From Ustilaginoidea virens (Eukaryota; Ascomycota; Sordariomycetes; Hypocreales; Clavicipitaceae), in the NCBI RefSeq assembly GCF_000687475.1, contig NC_057318.1:5394001-5458000 (forward strand): 64,000 nt of DNA, given 5' to 3'. The position numbers and the translations under genes were made by a program. The notes under the pieces were generated by a model. The model saw only the letters and a list, made by a program, of their open reading frames with translations. It searched no databases and was not told the origin of the DNA. Shown one piece after another: positions 12,557 to 25,497 of this stretch. How positions within the stretch are numbered: the first letter of the stretch is position 1; the number at the start of each line of letters is the position of its first letter.

Positions 12557-14370
12557 GATCACTCAATTGGAATATTCATGTTTATCCGCGACTCTCCACT
12601 CAAACGCTGCCGGATGCACACTGCCACACTCCCTTCATCCCTGCTGAACGAAATCCGAAACGAAAAGGCAAAGGAGCAGGGAACTCGGAATGCTGCCCAA
12701 AAGTCCGTAAGCTCCTGTCGCACCACTTGCTCTTGTCGTTGCAGTGTGCAGTGTCGTTACAGATGAACACCTCGGGAGCCGATGCTCCGCAGTCGGTACT
12801 CCGTACTGACCTGCCAAAAGGGCAGACATCAGAAATGTATCTACTAAAACAGTCAGCTCGCCCCTGCAGGACTGCAGAAGCCAAGTTCTCACACCACAGA
12901 ATCGCCGAGACCAATGCTGCAATACAGGAAAGTCAATGACAGGGCTCTAGCAGGACCGTGGATGGGGTCTCTGCTAATGCCGTGGATCCAAGTTTTCCGG
13001 AAACTTTGGGTCAAAAACCGTCGGAAGTACGTTTGCTGATACACCCCTTGTGGCTTTGTTCCTGCCTGTTTACTCGTCTCGGTCTTCACCTTCCAACAGG
13101 CCTGCCAAGTTCTCCTGTTCCACTTGAGCGGGTTGGCACCGATTACTCCCCGGGGGTTACACACTGCGGATTACGGAGTTAAGACTACGGATGGTCCACG
13201 ACAGGGCTGAGAGCGGGGAAGACGGACGATTCAAGCCTCGAGGCAGGGTCATGTGAAAATTCACTCGGGAAAAAAAAAAAACGAAAAAGAAAAGAAAGTG
13301 CGTTGCGCTTCGTGACAATACTCCGTACATTGTGTTGTATCGGGCGAAAGTCCAAGCTTACCAATGCACAACATACCAACAGCTCAGATCAACCGAGAAG
13401 AGGAGCCAGGTTTCCTCGATTTCGACCACAAAGAAGACGACAAGGCTGTAGTAGGTAGCAGCAGTGGATGATCCTGTAAGCCGGAAGTATGCCGTCTGCA
13501 CGAAGCAGTCTTTCGAGTGGCAGCACTACTCCGCACCTGGCTCAGGAGTCGGGACTCTGGAGTAACAGGCGTCATTTCTGACATCTCTCGTCACCAACAG
13601 CACCGCAGTTCGTATTGAAGCAAGACAACCCAACTGAGTCGGTACCCGATCCGCAGCAATGGCTGAAGTGCCGGATCTTGGGTCTGTGTCACCTGCTCTG
13701 TGTTGCCGCCGTCCTTCGGTTCACTTCCGGTGCCTGGGCCATCGCTCCGGCATAATCCATGCGAGTCGTATTACGGAGTACTACCACCAACGGCGGCATT
13801 AGCGGCAAGCATCTTCATGTTTCCCGGTGCCTAGGGCGCCCATGATCCTGCAGCCATCAGCTGAACGGTTGCCACTCCCGATGGAGTCTCCAGTGAGATG
13901 CGCGAGTGACAGCGGCAAAAGGCTGACGACCTATTGGATTATGAAGCTATCGCTTGATGGACGCATTAGCCACCCCACAGCCGTGCGACACTGGGCTGAT
14001 TACACCTCCATTCGCTTTACTAAGCCGTCGATTGCTCAGCCGGCTAGCTTTCTGCAGATGCTCAAGACCCTTGACAAGCGGGAGTGTACGGAGCACACCC
14101 CGGAAGACAAGAGAAGTCTGCGAGAGTCTAGAGGATAGCAGCACAATCAAATGGCTGAGTCGTGCCAGGCGATGATGAAAATGGGCGCACAGGGAACATG
14201 GGGCCTTTAGCTCGGTTTCTTTCTTTCTTTCTTTTTTTTCCCCATTAGAAGCGATCCATTTCCTTATCCACCTGCCATATGGGTTATGGACAGGGGGTAC
14301 GTCATCGACTTTGACGTTTGGCTTGGGAATCGGCGATGCATCAGACGGAAGAAGAAGAAAAAAAAATGCT

Positions 14371-14400
14371 GTGCTTAACTGTGCTTAACTGTGCTTAACA
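14371..14400. repeat. Three tandem copies of GTGCTTAACT
   Basis: Three 10-base units in a row, the last differing only in its final base. It is isolated in the gene-free stretch and its function is unknown. Confidence 0.9.
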
Positions 14401-14888
14401 GAGTAAGAGTAGCAAACGGGATTTGCTGCCAAGCAAATGAATGAATCGTGGTGTGGTGCTATATTTATTACCCAGGGCGACTTGAAAAGGGACCTGCGTA
14501 TAGGACCGGCATTTTCGAACAAATCTGCGTTGCAGAATCAAAGCGACCTCAACAGCTGCTCCAACAGCCGAGTGTGCGGCAATATCTTCCGATTGGTGCC
14601 ATTCTCACATCAAGGAGAGTTGGCCGAGCAGTCCCCGCTCTGATGGGCATTTGGGGATGGGGGAAAGAAAAAAAGGGGAGGGTGGAGGGAGGGGAGGATG
14701 GAAATGGCATTCAGCCATGATTACCTCCGATGGTACGAAGTAAAACACCCCCGGGTCGCGCAAGGCGCAATGCTGCCCTGCCGCTTCGACACAAACTGGT
14801 TGGCATGGCCTCCCGATTGCTGGCAACTAGTCATGGCCCATTGGCTGCTGGCGGATGGAAGCATTGACGAGCTGTGATGCGTGACGAC

Positions 14889-14909
14889 GGGGGGGGGGGG
14901 GGGGGGGGG
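14889..14909. repeat. 21-base poly(G) run
   Basis: Uninterrupted G run. Runs of this kind are prone to sequencing-length error and could form a G-quadruplex. Confidence 0.85.
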
Positions 14910-15550
14910 CACATGCGCCTAGACTCTAGACTCTAGAGGCTGCTGAGAGGCTGTGGCAGATGGCACGGGTGTACGGAGTACTCCATGTCCGTAGCGATTG
15001 CCGTTAGCGCCAGGGGTCAGTTGGCAAAATCTGTCGGATGGTGCCTGTGCACTAACTGCCTGCGTCCGCCAGGCAGGCAGCACCAGACGCTTTGATGTTT
15101 TGCAATTGACCGTTTGAGTTGACCAGACTGACGACTGACTGGCTGCCGCACATCCATCCCTTGGACGGAACGGCTAATTGTCCGCTGGAGGGGACTGGGC
15201 TGGCGACACGAGGCTGGCTGCATGTGGAATACGCGCAGGCTACTAGCAGGTACCTACCTAAGGTATGTACCGGGCATGTGACCTTTGTACTAGGTACCCG
15301 AGGCACCCACGGCAACCTCAAGGCAACCCTGCGGAGTAACGAGCAGCTTAGCTTAGCTCTCTTCCCGATCCGGACGGCAGTGTGACGTCAGTCCGCAGCA
15401 GTGAGCGCCGCGCGGCCGTAGCGCATCTCGGCATCATCTGAAACAAGAAAGATCGTCACAGCTTTGTCGCGCCATCGAGCTTCTCCTGGCGTGGCGCTGC
15501 ACACCCTGCCAAAGCAACCAGACGAAGAAGAAACAAGACAAAAAAAAAAA

Positions 15551-15551
<1 letters not shown>

Positions 15552-15582
<31 letters not shown>
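15552..15582. repeat. (CA)n dinucleotide microsatellite
   Basis: About fifteen CA units flanked by A-rich tracts on both sides. Confidence 0.95.
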
Positions 15583-15587
<5 letters not shown>

Positions 15588-15871
15588 AACACAAAAAACA
15601 CAAAAAAAAATTACCCCCTCAGCTGTCAGCGTGTGCGTCTGTGGTCTATGTACCAAAGGTCGCATCACTTGGGAAAGGGAGGACCAATTGTTGCACGTTG
15701 CGCGCCATCGATTGCGCTACATGGGACGACTGACGGGCTGTTCATGCCAATGTACTCCGTGCACTGGACACCCCCCCCCCCTCCCGCCAAAAGGGGTCAA
15801 TCAATTGGCGTCCGTCGTCGACCGAAGCCAAGGGGGCAGCATCTGGATTCAGGACCTCCGTTCGAATGGGG

Positions 15872-15911
<40 letters not shown>
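15872..15911. repeat. 40-base poly(A) tract
   Basis: Uninterrupted A run followed by a short CA array. Confidence 0.9.
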
Positions 15912-15913
<2 letters not shown>

Positions 15914-16500
15914 ACACACACACAGGGGGCGACTTGAAACAGGAAATCAATCCTGTTCAAAGAGTAGTCGTCCGTACAGAGGGAGTAGTCCTAAGCACCA
16001 GCTCCCAGAACGCAGGGGCGTCGTTCCTCTCAGCGGGGTCCGGGACTCCACATGCATACAATACAGCTGGACATGGGGTAGGAATCAGGCAAAACGGCAG
16101 CGACATGAGCCAATGCGGCGGCAGCAACGGATGTGCCAAGCAAGGAAAAGATAAAAAAAAAAAAAGGCATCGATCGGGGTTACCATGGATAAGGGCTGGA
16201 ACGTTCTAGCACGTACCGTACTGCGTAGAATGTCAACCTGGTCGCATCAATGTGCGTGTACGCCGGACGCCAGGCACTTGCAGGCTGGGATTGGCGGCTG
16301 CGGCTGGCCGGCCCCGCAGTACGGCAAGGTGGCGGCAGGCCAGAGCCAGCAACGGCGAGACACTACGGAGTACGGTTGAGTCAGCACTACCAGACAGACC
16401 AGTAACGGACAGAGTACCGAGTACCGAGTACGAAGTTGACAGAGTCCTGACCAAGTCGCCCTCGGCATAGTAGGGGGGGGGGGGGGGACCTGGCCTCCTC

Positions 16501-18833
16501 CCATCCAAGGAATTGATTTTTCATCTCGTATTCACCGTCCGAGCCTTGCCTGCAGGATCCTGGCTTGGCTTGGCTTGCCTCAATTGTTCGTTTCCGGGCT
16601 GCTTCAGCGTCCCGGGGTTCCCTCTCTGCCTGGCATTGCCTCGGCGCTTTGGCGATCCTTCAGCGGTTCCTCTTCCCCTTCCATCGCTCCTTTGCGTCAG
16701 CCCCTTGGCCAGAGCGAGTCTCTGGATTCTCTGGAGTCTCTGCGACGAACGTTTGCATCGACACTTGTGGGCGTCCGCGACTTGTCGACACACGGAGCGA
16801 CACACGGGCGCAAAAAAAAAACTTGCACTCCCGATCGAGCCCGTCGACGTGATCTCGTCCGATCGAGTGACCGAGGGCTGCCAACCAAGGCAAAGACAAG
16901 GCTGGGGCTAAAACCATTCGGATTGACGATTCCCAGCAAAGGCCCAGCCCAGCAGCACGACATCAAGTCTCCCAGCAGCTGCGAGGCTCCTCCTGCCTGG
17001 CTCCTCCCGCCTGGCTCCTGCCGCACACCAACTGCCAGCACCTGCCCGCCTCAGCCTGTGCTGGGCTGCCCCACGCCCGAACCTTGCATGAAATTGATGC
17101 TGGTGTCCCTGCACGGCCCAGGCCTTTTAAAACAGCACAGCACAGCACAGCACAGTACAGCACAGTGCCTCTCAGTCCAGCAGCTTGCGCCTGGCTCTTG
17201 CCAGAGAATGTCAACGTTGATAACTACAGTACATACATACCTAAACTAGGTAGTCCCTCTGTTGCGTCAAATTGATTCTCACAATATCGCACCTTGGGCC
17301 CCTCACCCGTTGCTTCAGCCGTTTCCCCGACCGGCAAACAGCGACGAGTTCCGATCGCTCGTGTCGGACCAAGCATCTTGAAAGGGCTGATCACAGCCAT
17401 CCCCGGGTGGTTACCTGCCCCATGAGTAAGAGACAGGTGTGTGACTGTGACTCGTGTGTCTTCACCAAATACCAGACCAGTCAGTCCCTTCAAACTTCAC
17501 AGCACATGTCGCTGGCATCCACGGAAGCAGGTCTCGACGTATACCGAGTGCTTCCTACACCTTTCACTTTAGCCAGCCGGCTTGAAGTTGCGCGAATCCT
17601 GAATATGTACGTCCGTACTCTGCGCCTCATATCCCCGTCTGCTGCGAGAAAGGTACGGTTGGTTATTCCCTTCTTGCCACCATATAATATAGATGGGGAT
17701 TGACGAGCTTGGCCTGGTCTCGTCTGCACTCTTGTGACCTTGTCGTGTTGTGCCGTTTTGCTCTCCTCTTTAACCCGACCCAAACCCAAGCACCATTCCC
17801 TTTCTCCTCCTCCCCCACCCCTTTTTTCTTTTTTTCTTTTTTTTTCTTTAATCCCTCGGATGGATTGGAGGCTTGACTTCAATCATGTCCTGCCATCCAG
17901 GTTGGTTGTCTCGATGCCGCGCCGGTCGATGCTTTGGTTTTCCTCCATTTACTTTTGCTTGACCTCGTTGATGCCTGGCATCATTGTCTGCCGCCCTTGG
18001 CCAGCTCCAGCTCCACGGCTCCCTACGTTGCTTACTACTCCACCGTCTGAGACTGCTAGAGAGCCATGGAGGGCGCTAACCCGACGTCAATCAGAAAAGG
18101 ACATCAAAAGCGGCCCTTGACTTTGTCCTCGGCTTGGCCTTGCTTTTAGTCCTACAACATTCTAGCTGATATTGATCCCTTGCCAAGGCGCTACTTGATC
18201 TTTCGCCATCATCTTGTCGGATCGATAGCCCATTGGTTTCGGCAAAGAACGGAAAATCTTGATTCGTTAGGTCAAACCCGGCTTTTTTTCAGATGAGCTT
18301 TGGTGTGCGGCCTGGCACTTAGGACTATTGATACAGCGGCATAAATCGCGTCTGACGCAGCCCAACGCCACTGGACTCGTTGCCTCAGGCTCGGAAGGGC
18401 GGCTGCTCCACTCCGCATTAGGTACCTGCCGGGCTCCCCTTGAAAAAAGAGAGCTTTGCTGCTAGGAGGTACCTGCCTCCTGCCTTAGGTTCCTGGTACT
18501 TGTTCCTTGCTGGGCACTTGTCAGCAACTGCCTGCCTGGCACTGGCAGTGACCGGGGTGGGGGAGGGGGGCACAGCCGCCATCCGACACAGAGGACCACC
18601 TGGTACGTACCCGCAGTGCCCCTTTGCTTCCGGCACTAATGACTTCGACTTACCACATTGATGCCTTCTAAAGTCTGGTTCAATTGTTTCTCGGCCCAGG
18701 CCAGATTCCAGCGCGGGTTTGTCGCTGCTTTTGCTGTCAAGTCAACAGTTGCATCGTGCAAGCTTTCCTGCTGGTCTGCGTCCCCATTGTAGAGCCAACC
18801 AAGTGAGCCCACCGACCGCGCCTTTTTGTGCCG
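16501..18833. other. Gene-free stretch, pyrimidine-rich
   Basis: No gene is supported. It includes a (CAGCA)n array near 17136-17166, CCTGGCTCCTCC repeats near 16990-17020, and CTTT-rich tracts near 17820-17850. Open frames here are low-complexity Ser/Pro/Leu translations. Confidence 0.45.
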
Positions 18834-18869
18834 TCTGGTCTGGTCTGGTCTGGTCTGGTCTGGTCTGGT
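18834..18869. repeat. (TCTGG)n array, left arm of a spaced inverted repeat
   Basis: Seven TCTGG units. Seventeen bases at 19261-19277 (GACCAGACCAGACCAGA) are the perfect reverse complement of part of this array. Just after the array come four copies of a GGCTC(A/G)GCAGCAC-like unit (about 18885-18935). Confidence 0.85.
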
Positions 18870-20145
18870 GTCAGCAGCACGGCTCAGCAGCACGGCTCGG
18901 CAGCACGGCTCGGCAGCACCGCCCTGCAGCACAGCACCAGACGGCTTCCCCTCCCCTCCCCTTCCCTCCCTGCCTCCCTCAAGCTCCCTTCTCATCCTTT
19001 TTCCTCCCACCCCTTTCCTGCGACCAGTTCCTACAACCAACCTCCTGAACCTGGCCCCTTCTCCTCCTCCCCTATTCACTCCTCTTTCACGTCCATCCTC
19101 GAATTCTGCGGCGGATCCGCGAGGCAGTCAAGGCCCCGGTCCCGATCAGAACGCCCCCCCATTTCCCAGCAGGAGTGACCTGGTGCGTGCGTGAGAGCGA
19201 GCGAGCGAGCGAGCTGCGCGCTGGGCGTTGGGCGTTGGCTTGCTGCGTTGGGTCAAACTAGACCAGACCAGACCAGACTGACTGCTGCTGCGTGCTGCCG
19301 AGAGTGCTGCGTGCTGCGTGCTGAGCGCTGCCGCTGCCGCTGCCGCGTGCGTGCGTGTGCTGGCGGCTGCGCTTTCGCTTGCTTGGCCTCAGCCGGACAA
19401 AGGTTCAGCAGCTTCCAGCTTCCAGCTTGTCCTACCAGACAAATTTCCCACGCCCATTCAGTCCACTAGTTTCTAGCTTGAGCTCTTCATGTCCCTTCAT
19501 GTCCCACCGCCACCGGCACTTTCGTCCTCGAGTCGTCACATATTGCTCCGCTTGTTTCCAGCGCGCGCCGCCATCTTTCTTTTTTTTTTTTTCTTCCTTT
19601 TTTTCCCTTTTTTTTTTTTTTTTTTTTAAAAACACCAACAAGACTTGGCACCCCCGGACCCGACCAACCATCAGCCTAAGCTTTGCATTCGCTTCAACAT
19701 TGTCGCTCGTTCTCCCGTCTCGGATTCCACGCCCCCCGAGTCTCATCGTGACCGTCGCTCAACACCCTCCTCCCGACGCCTCAGCTGTCGACCGCTCAGT
19801 CCTTGTTGGGCGTTTTGCTGTCCCGCCTCTGCACGCCCCCTTGGGTCCTCCAATCTCAGCCCTCTGGCCCTTTCCTGCCAAAGCTCTAGCTCGACGGACG
19901 GGTCCACCTGACAGCGGTTGCGATAGCACGTACGCCTCTCCCGAACTCACATCATCACATCACGAAATCCACGCATCACATCGTCCCGTTCGGCGCCTTG
20001 TCGACCAAGGAGCTGTCTCTCCCGTCCTGCTCAAGTCGCGTCACAAGGTGACCGGGGCTATCCTAACAGCCCGATCACTGCAACGCTACTGGCCATTTCG
20101 ACCGCGAGCAAGCTCACTGCTTCCATTGGGGGCCACAACACAACC
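18870..20145. other. Upstream region of the ketopantoate-reductase-like gene
   Basis: Pyrimidine-rich DNA with poly(T) tracts (19580-19627), GAGC repeats (19196-19212) and GCTGCC repeats (19326-19345). Long CT-rich stretches before the ATG are usual for filamentous fungal promoters and leaders. No separate coding region is supported. Confidence 0.5.
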
Positions 20146-23022
20146 ATGGCACCCATTCAACCCCGTCTCAAGGTCCTATCAGGTATGTTGTCCCACCTCC
20201 CCGTTTTAAGCTGTGCCCTGTCGCTGCACTCCTGCACCTCGACTCGTCCCTGTTTGTTGGCGCCTGAATATGCTGCCTGCCACGCTGCCGTCCCGTTGAT
20301 TTTTTGACTTGCTTGCACCGCTTCCCATACCTTTGGCCCTGTCGTTGTTGGCCTTTTCCCCATGCCTTTTTTGTCACCGCCCCCCAAATCCCTTCCTGTC
20401 AACGGATCTTGGTATTATTCCTCAATCGACCGAGGCTGTGGGCGCGGTGTTTTTTCCCGCTCTCCCACTCTCGAGATGGTTGACGACTCGCTAATGAGTA
20501 TTTGCTCAGTTGGCGGCAATCCCGTCTCTGCCTTTCTATCGTGGAGGCTTCAGGCCACCAACGCTTGCGACGTAACATTGGTTTGGAAATCGGGATATGA
20601 GCATGTCGCTCAATACGGCATCTCCTTCAAGTGAGTCCCCGCCCGAGGATCGGCTTTTTTTTTTTTTGGGTCAAGAGTGCAAGGCGAAACAGGCACCTGA
20701 CTGCAACTAGATCACCAGTTTTTGGTAATGAACGGTTCAAACCTCGCCATGGTAAGTGATGTAACCGATCCAACATGCCCGTGCGCTGCTACCAGGGGCT
20801 GACGTCCTTTTTTTCTTTTTTTCCTTTTCTTTTTTCTCTTTTTTGTTTTTACAATGCAGTTGTCCGGAATCCCGAAGACGCCGCTCATGCCCGAGACGGC
20901 GCATTCGATTACGTCGTTTTGTGCGTCAAAGCACTACCTGACGTCTACGATCTTGCCGCGGTCATCGACTCCGTTGTCACCCCTCAACACACTTGCATCC
21001 TCGTAAACACAACCCACACATTAGGCGTCGAATCTGCTCTGGAAGAGCGGTTCCCGACAAACGTCGTACTGTCACTTGTCTCGGGAGCCGAGCTCACACA
21101 ACTTGGCCAAAGCGAATTCGAACACAAAGGCTCAACGGAGATTTGGGTTGGTCCCGCCAATAGAAACGGGAGCATTCCCCAAACTATTCAGGAAGACATG
21201 GCCCAAGCTTTAGCAATGACCCTAAGTACAGGCCAGGTGGACTGCAAGGTTTCCTCGAACATTCGCCAACAGCAATATGAACGAGTGATAGGGTGAGCTG
21301 CTCCCTGTCGGAAGATGTCACCTCGCTTTAGGACAGCATTTCTGACTCCCTTGCTGCAGGCCTATTGCTTTCCACCCCGTCTCGGTCCTCTTCGAGACGC
21401 CGAACCACGCAGCTTTGTTCGAAAAAGTGGGGGTTCGGGACATGATATCAGGTGTCATTGACGAGCTGCTGCGTCTTGCAGATGCCAATGGCTGCAAACT
21501 TGACCCAGACTTCAAGCAGCGGACGATGGACGACATGACGAAACCGGATCTGCCAGAGAGCATCATGTGGCAGGATTACCTTGCGAGACGTCCGATGGAA
21601 ATCGAGACATATCTCGGTTCGCCCATCAAGTTGGCACGCGAAACCCGGGTCCCTGTTCCTCGCATAGAGACGTTGTACGCCGTATTGCACCACCTCAACG
21701 CTGTCAATCGCTCCAAGCCTAAGCCTAGCGAAGTCCTGCCGTCCAACACCATGCCGCCGAGCTCTCCCGTCTCAACACCGCAGCCTCGCGCCCAATCCCA
21801 AGCGGCCCACCGTCCCATGCCGAGCGGCATGCCGAATGGAAATGGCATGGGCCCTCGACAACCTCGACCCCGGAACTCGTCAAACTTTGGACCTCCTGCC
21901 CTGCGGCGGCCTCCCCAACAAATGAACGGTGGGCAGCCAAACGGCTACCCTCGTCCCCCGCCATCTGTCAATGGAGGGTCAAGGGCTCCCTCTCGCCGGG
22001 GCTCGATGGACGGCAATGATTTGGAGGAGTTTTCGCATCTCGTGCTGTACGATGATATTCCCGAGGGCCCGGAACCATCGTATGGCGGCGAGTCAGACAT
22101 TGGCTTGCGTGAGAGGGAGCTGCAGCTCCGCCAGCGAGAGCTCGCTTTGCGAGAGCAAGAGATGAGAATGAGGCGCGCTCCTCCTCCACCCGGACTTAGG
22201 CGTGGCCCTCATCCTCATCCTATGCGGGGCAGTCAGCAAGTTTTTGACGACGACGACGACGACGACGACGGTTTCTTCGATCCCATGGCAGCCGGTGGGA
22301 CGCCAGCCATCAATCCGGATAACTTGGACATGATGAGCGTAACGTCGAGAAAGAACCGCAAGGTGTCTGCCCCATCTGCGTCCCAGTTTCGACGAAATCC
22401 AGAAAGCGACGGCCCTCCGCCATCCCGAGGAAGCAGGTTCCGGCCGAACTTTGGACGAAACCGCGGTAGCCAAGTTGCTCATCTGCCTGCCATGAACGAC
22501 AACATCCTAGACGACCCGATGCTCGCGTTCACGTCCAATCGCTACGGCAACGTTGACAGGGGCGCAATGGGGGGCAGTTCTCGCGCAAACTCACTGACAG
22601 CTTCAAGGTTGGATGACGGCCTGTACGGACCGGGGCATGGTGGCCCACCACCGGCGATGAATGGCGCGTACCCGCGTCGGGCCAGCCAATCGCCTGGCAA
22701 TCCTTACGGCCCGCCGGTGCGAGGAGGCCGTCCCTCGCCTCCAAACGGCTACGCGCCCTCGATGAATGGCCGTCCCTCGCCGCCAGACGGCGTTCGTCAA
22801 CCCGTCCCTCGCTACCCGCCCGGCCAAGGTAACTCGGTTGCCGCTCAGCAGGTAGAGCAGCATGTTGGGGTGAGCGCCCTCCATCCACCGAAGCCTAGAA
22901 ACGTTCGTAGTCTGACTGGTAGTGCGAGCGCCAGCGTGGGCAGTGGTGAAGTCGACTCGGAGCGGTCTGCGCACAGCAGTCAAAGCAGTTTTCAAAACGC
23001 AGCCTCGATTGGCGTCCGTTGA
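20146..23022 (+). CDS. Ketopantoate reductase (ApbA/PanE)-like protein with long disordered tail
   Basis: Five exons join in frame (20146-20182, 20510-20630, 20711-20751, 20860-21292, 21360-23022) to encode 764 residues. The first 330 or so resemble the ApbA/PanE dehydrogenase fold: an N-terminal beta strand leads into the nucleotide-binding VGGNPVSAFLSWRL turn, followed by the DYVVLCVKALPDV block and a helical C-terminal domain containing the PIAFHPVSVLFETPNH stretch. Classical enzymes are about 300 residues. Here a further 430 residues are rich in Pro, Arg, Gly, Ser and Asn, with an eight-residue Asp run near residue 506 and a Glu/Arg-rich coiled-coil-like segment before it. Similar proteins are widespread in ascomycetes (S. 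pombe mug72 is a related annotation). Whether it makes pantoate is not established. Introns are phase-consistent, with canonical donors and acceptors. Confidence 0.8.
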
Positions 23023-24795
23023 GAGATGGGGCCCAATGAACTGAACCAGAGCTGTCGTTTGGCAATGACGGTCGCTGTCTCTCCCTCTCCCTCTCTCTCT
23101 CTCTCTGTCTCTCTCTCTTTTTTTTTTTTTCTTCTTCCAATTTCCTCATCTCGCTACTCTACTCGACCTTGGGGCCCCCGCGACTTCTCGAACAAGCGAT
23201 TTTTGACTTTCGGGATTGATGGAAATGGGAATCCATCAAACCAACAACCTCTGCGCATTTGTTTTCTGCTCACCGTAATAACATCATGGCCAAGACATGA
23301 CCGCTACACGGTTACTGTTCTTGCTTTACATATCACATGGGCAATGGGCCAAACGAAGAAGATGATACGAAACAATTGTTAACAGTTAATTCGGACTATT
23401 ATGGAACGCTGGCATCTTGACAGCTGCTTCGAACGGGCTCATTTTGAGTCAAGTACATAAGCGTGGAATTGTCTTGAGTCGAACACACGAGGCTGGTGTA
23501 ATTTGAAAAGCAGTATTGCATTGGGATCGGGCTTCCTTTTCCTCCTCTTTTTCCTTGGCCCATTCTTCGCGTCTGGCATATAATCACCGTATTCTATCTA
23601 CCCTCTGGGCAATCCTCATCTTGGCGACAATCAGCATATCTTTTCGCATCAAGTCGGCACAGCAACGGGGAACATGACACCTGAGGAAGAGAAAGAGAAG
23701 AAGTCGAAACATTGGGGACGACCACGGAAGTTGGAACCAGCGATCTGTAGGGACTTTCTTGGAGACAAGACGGTTTGTTTGTGTAACCAGTTTTGCACCG
23801 GACCATCAGGGGCGCCAATAGGAAGCACACGAAATGACTTTTTTTTTTTTTTTTTTTCTTTTTTTTTTCCTTCCCCTTCTTCTTTGGTGCAATGACAGCT
23901 TCTTCAACTCGGAGGATAGCGGCGGGAAGAGAGCCCTGTTTCGCAGACGCAAGACGCAGACGCAGACGCAAGACGCAGATGCAGCGCGCAACACCCAACG
24001 CGCGAAACGCGCAAAACTCGTGGGAAACGGTGCATGGTGGTGCAGCGACATGTACAGTTTTTTTTTTTCCTTTTTTCTTTTTTTTCTTCCTTCTTTCTTA
24101 TCTTTATTTTCCTCGGATGGGTTATGGGCTTAGTAATAACACAATTAGACGCTGGAAGGCATTGACGACGTGCTCTCCCTGTTCTTGTTTGCCTAGTCTT
24201 GATGGCGTGTGGGGATCTGATGGGCCGGGGGATGCTCTTTTTGCGTTGAACAAGAGGATCATGTCATGTTGAAGCACCAGAATAGCGACCAACTGGGCCA
24301 AGCATGAGGACGGACGGGAACTTGACGAGGGGGCGGGTGGAAAAGCCGGCCGGCCAAGTGGCACCGCACCGGTACGCGATGGGAAAAGGGGAAAGGAAAA
24401 AAGAAAAAAGGAAAAAACAAGAAAAAAACAAGAACAAGAGCAAGAGCAAGAGCCAGAGCAAGAACGAGAACAAGAACAAAACCCTGGAGGGCATCTCCAA
24501 GCGAGTTTGGGACGATTGAATAATAAAAATAAGCTGATGACGCGAGAAGCGCAAGAAGCGCAAGAAGCGCGTAAAACGCGTAAAGCATAGTAACATGGTA
24601 CTTGAAGCACGTTCGTTGCACGTTGAAGCACATGAAGCAAGCACGTGGCATCAATCAGAGCAAACGTGCAAGTCTGCTGCCCCACACTTGCTGCACACTT
24701 GCTTCACGCTTGCTTCCTCGTCCTACCCTACAAGCCTGACATCCTGACAGCTTGGCAGCTTGGCAGCTTGACACCACCAACCCATCCCCCAGGAA
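23023..24795. other. Intergenic region with AG/CT-rich arrays
   Basis: No gene is supported. It contains a CT array (23080-23120), a 20-base T run near 23839, GACGCA repeats near 23950, an imperfect (CAAGAG)n array (24429-24480), and GAAGCGCAA repeats (24543-24575). It includes the 3' end of the upstream gene and the HSK3 promoter. Confidence 0.55.
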
Positions 24796-25198
24796 ATGGC
24801 AACCAAGAATCCGGGCGCCACCCAGAATCTCAACCGGCACAGCATCGCCCCCGGCGGCCACGCCGTCAAGAGCCGGCAGCTGGTGAGCCATCTGCCCGTT
24901 GCTCCAAGACGTTCCCCCCCCCGCACGATACGCCAACTGACAGCCGCACCCTCGCGCGGTTCCCACAGGCCCATCTGCAGGCGCAGCTTGCCCGGCTGTC
25001 GAACAACCTGTCCGACACGGAGAACCTGGTGCGCATGACGAGCGTGCAGGCGGAGGCCATGAGGGGACTGGGCAGCTGGCACGGCGGGCTGTAAGTGGCT
25101 TGGTGAGGGAGCGGTGAGGTTTTGACTGATCTGCTGGCAGGTTCATGGCGGCGAGCAAGGTGTTGGGGGAGGAGAGCGTGAGGGATGCTGCGAGGTGA
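24796..25198 (+). CDS. HSK3: DASH complex subunit Hsk3
   Basis: Small outer-kinetochore protein of the DASH/Dam1 ring, which couples chromosomes to spindle microtubules in fungi. Three exons, 24796-24882, 24969-25090 and 25141-25198, give 88 residues, typical for Hsk3. The diagnostic core LQAQLARLSNNLSDTENLVRMT is a heptad-like helix, and the C-terminal FMAASKVLGEE motif matches the family. Exon joins are in phase, with donors GTGAGC and GTAAGT. It is followed by the opposite-strand RPR2 gene, so the two converge. The short length and two introns make this gene easy to miss. Confidence 0.88.
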
Positions 25199-25449
25199 TG
25201 GGGGGCTGTGGGCTTGGCTTTCGGGGTTTGCGAGGGTGTGTTTCTCTTGATGTTCATGGGGGTGTTGTGGGTGTTGCTGCTCCGGCCTTGGAAGGGGGGG
25301 GCGCTCCTGGTCGGATTCCGCCTGGCAGAAATGGGGTTGAAAGAGGTGGTGGTGCGTATATCTTGAAGCGTTTGGCGGTCATGTTTTCTCACAAGCTCCG
25401 TGTCGTGTCTCGTTCGCTACATAACCTGAGGCTCAAAGGACGAGCTGGG

Positions 25450-25497
25450 AGGCAGGCAGGCAGGCAGGCATGTATGGCTGGCTGGCTGGCTGGCTGC
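25450..25497. repeat. (GGCA)n then (GGCT)n tetranucleotide arrays
   Basis: About five GGCA units followed within a few bases by about five GGCT units, between HSK3 and RPR2. A 14-base G run lies nearby at about 25535. Confidence 0.85.

Larger units (their letters stand above)
12557..16500. other. Gene-free stretch rich in simple repeats and palindromes
   Basis: No gene is supported. It holds several GTAC-centred palindromes (near 12795, 13320, 13775 and 14971), a 21-base G run (14889-14909), a (CA)n array (15552-15582), a 40-base A run (15872-15911) and a 15-base G run (16473-16487). A plus-strand open frame at 13827-14138 has no recognised similarity. Confidence 0.45.
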
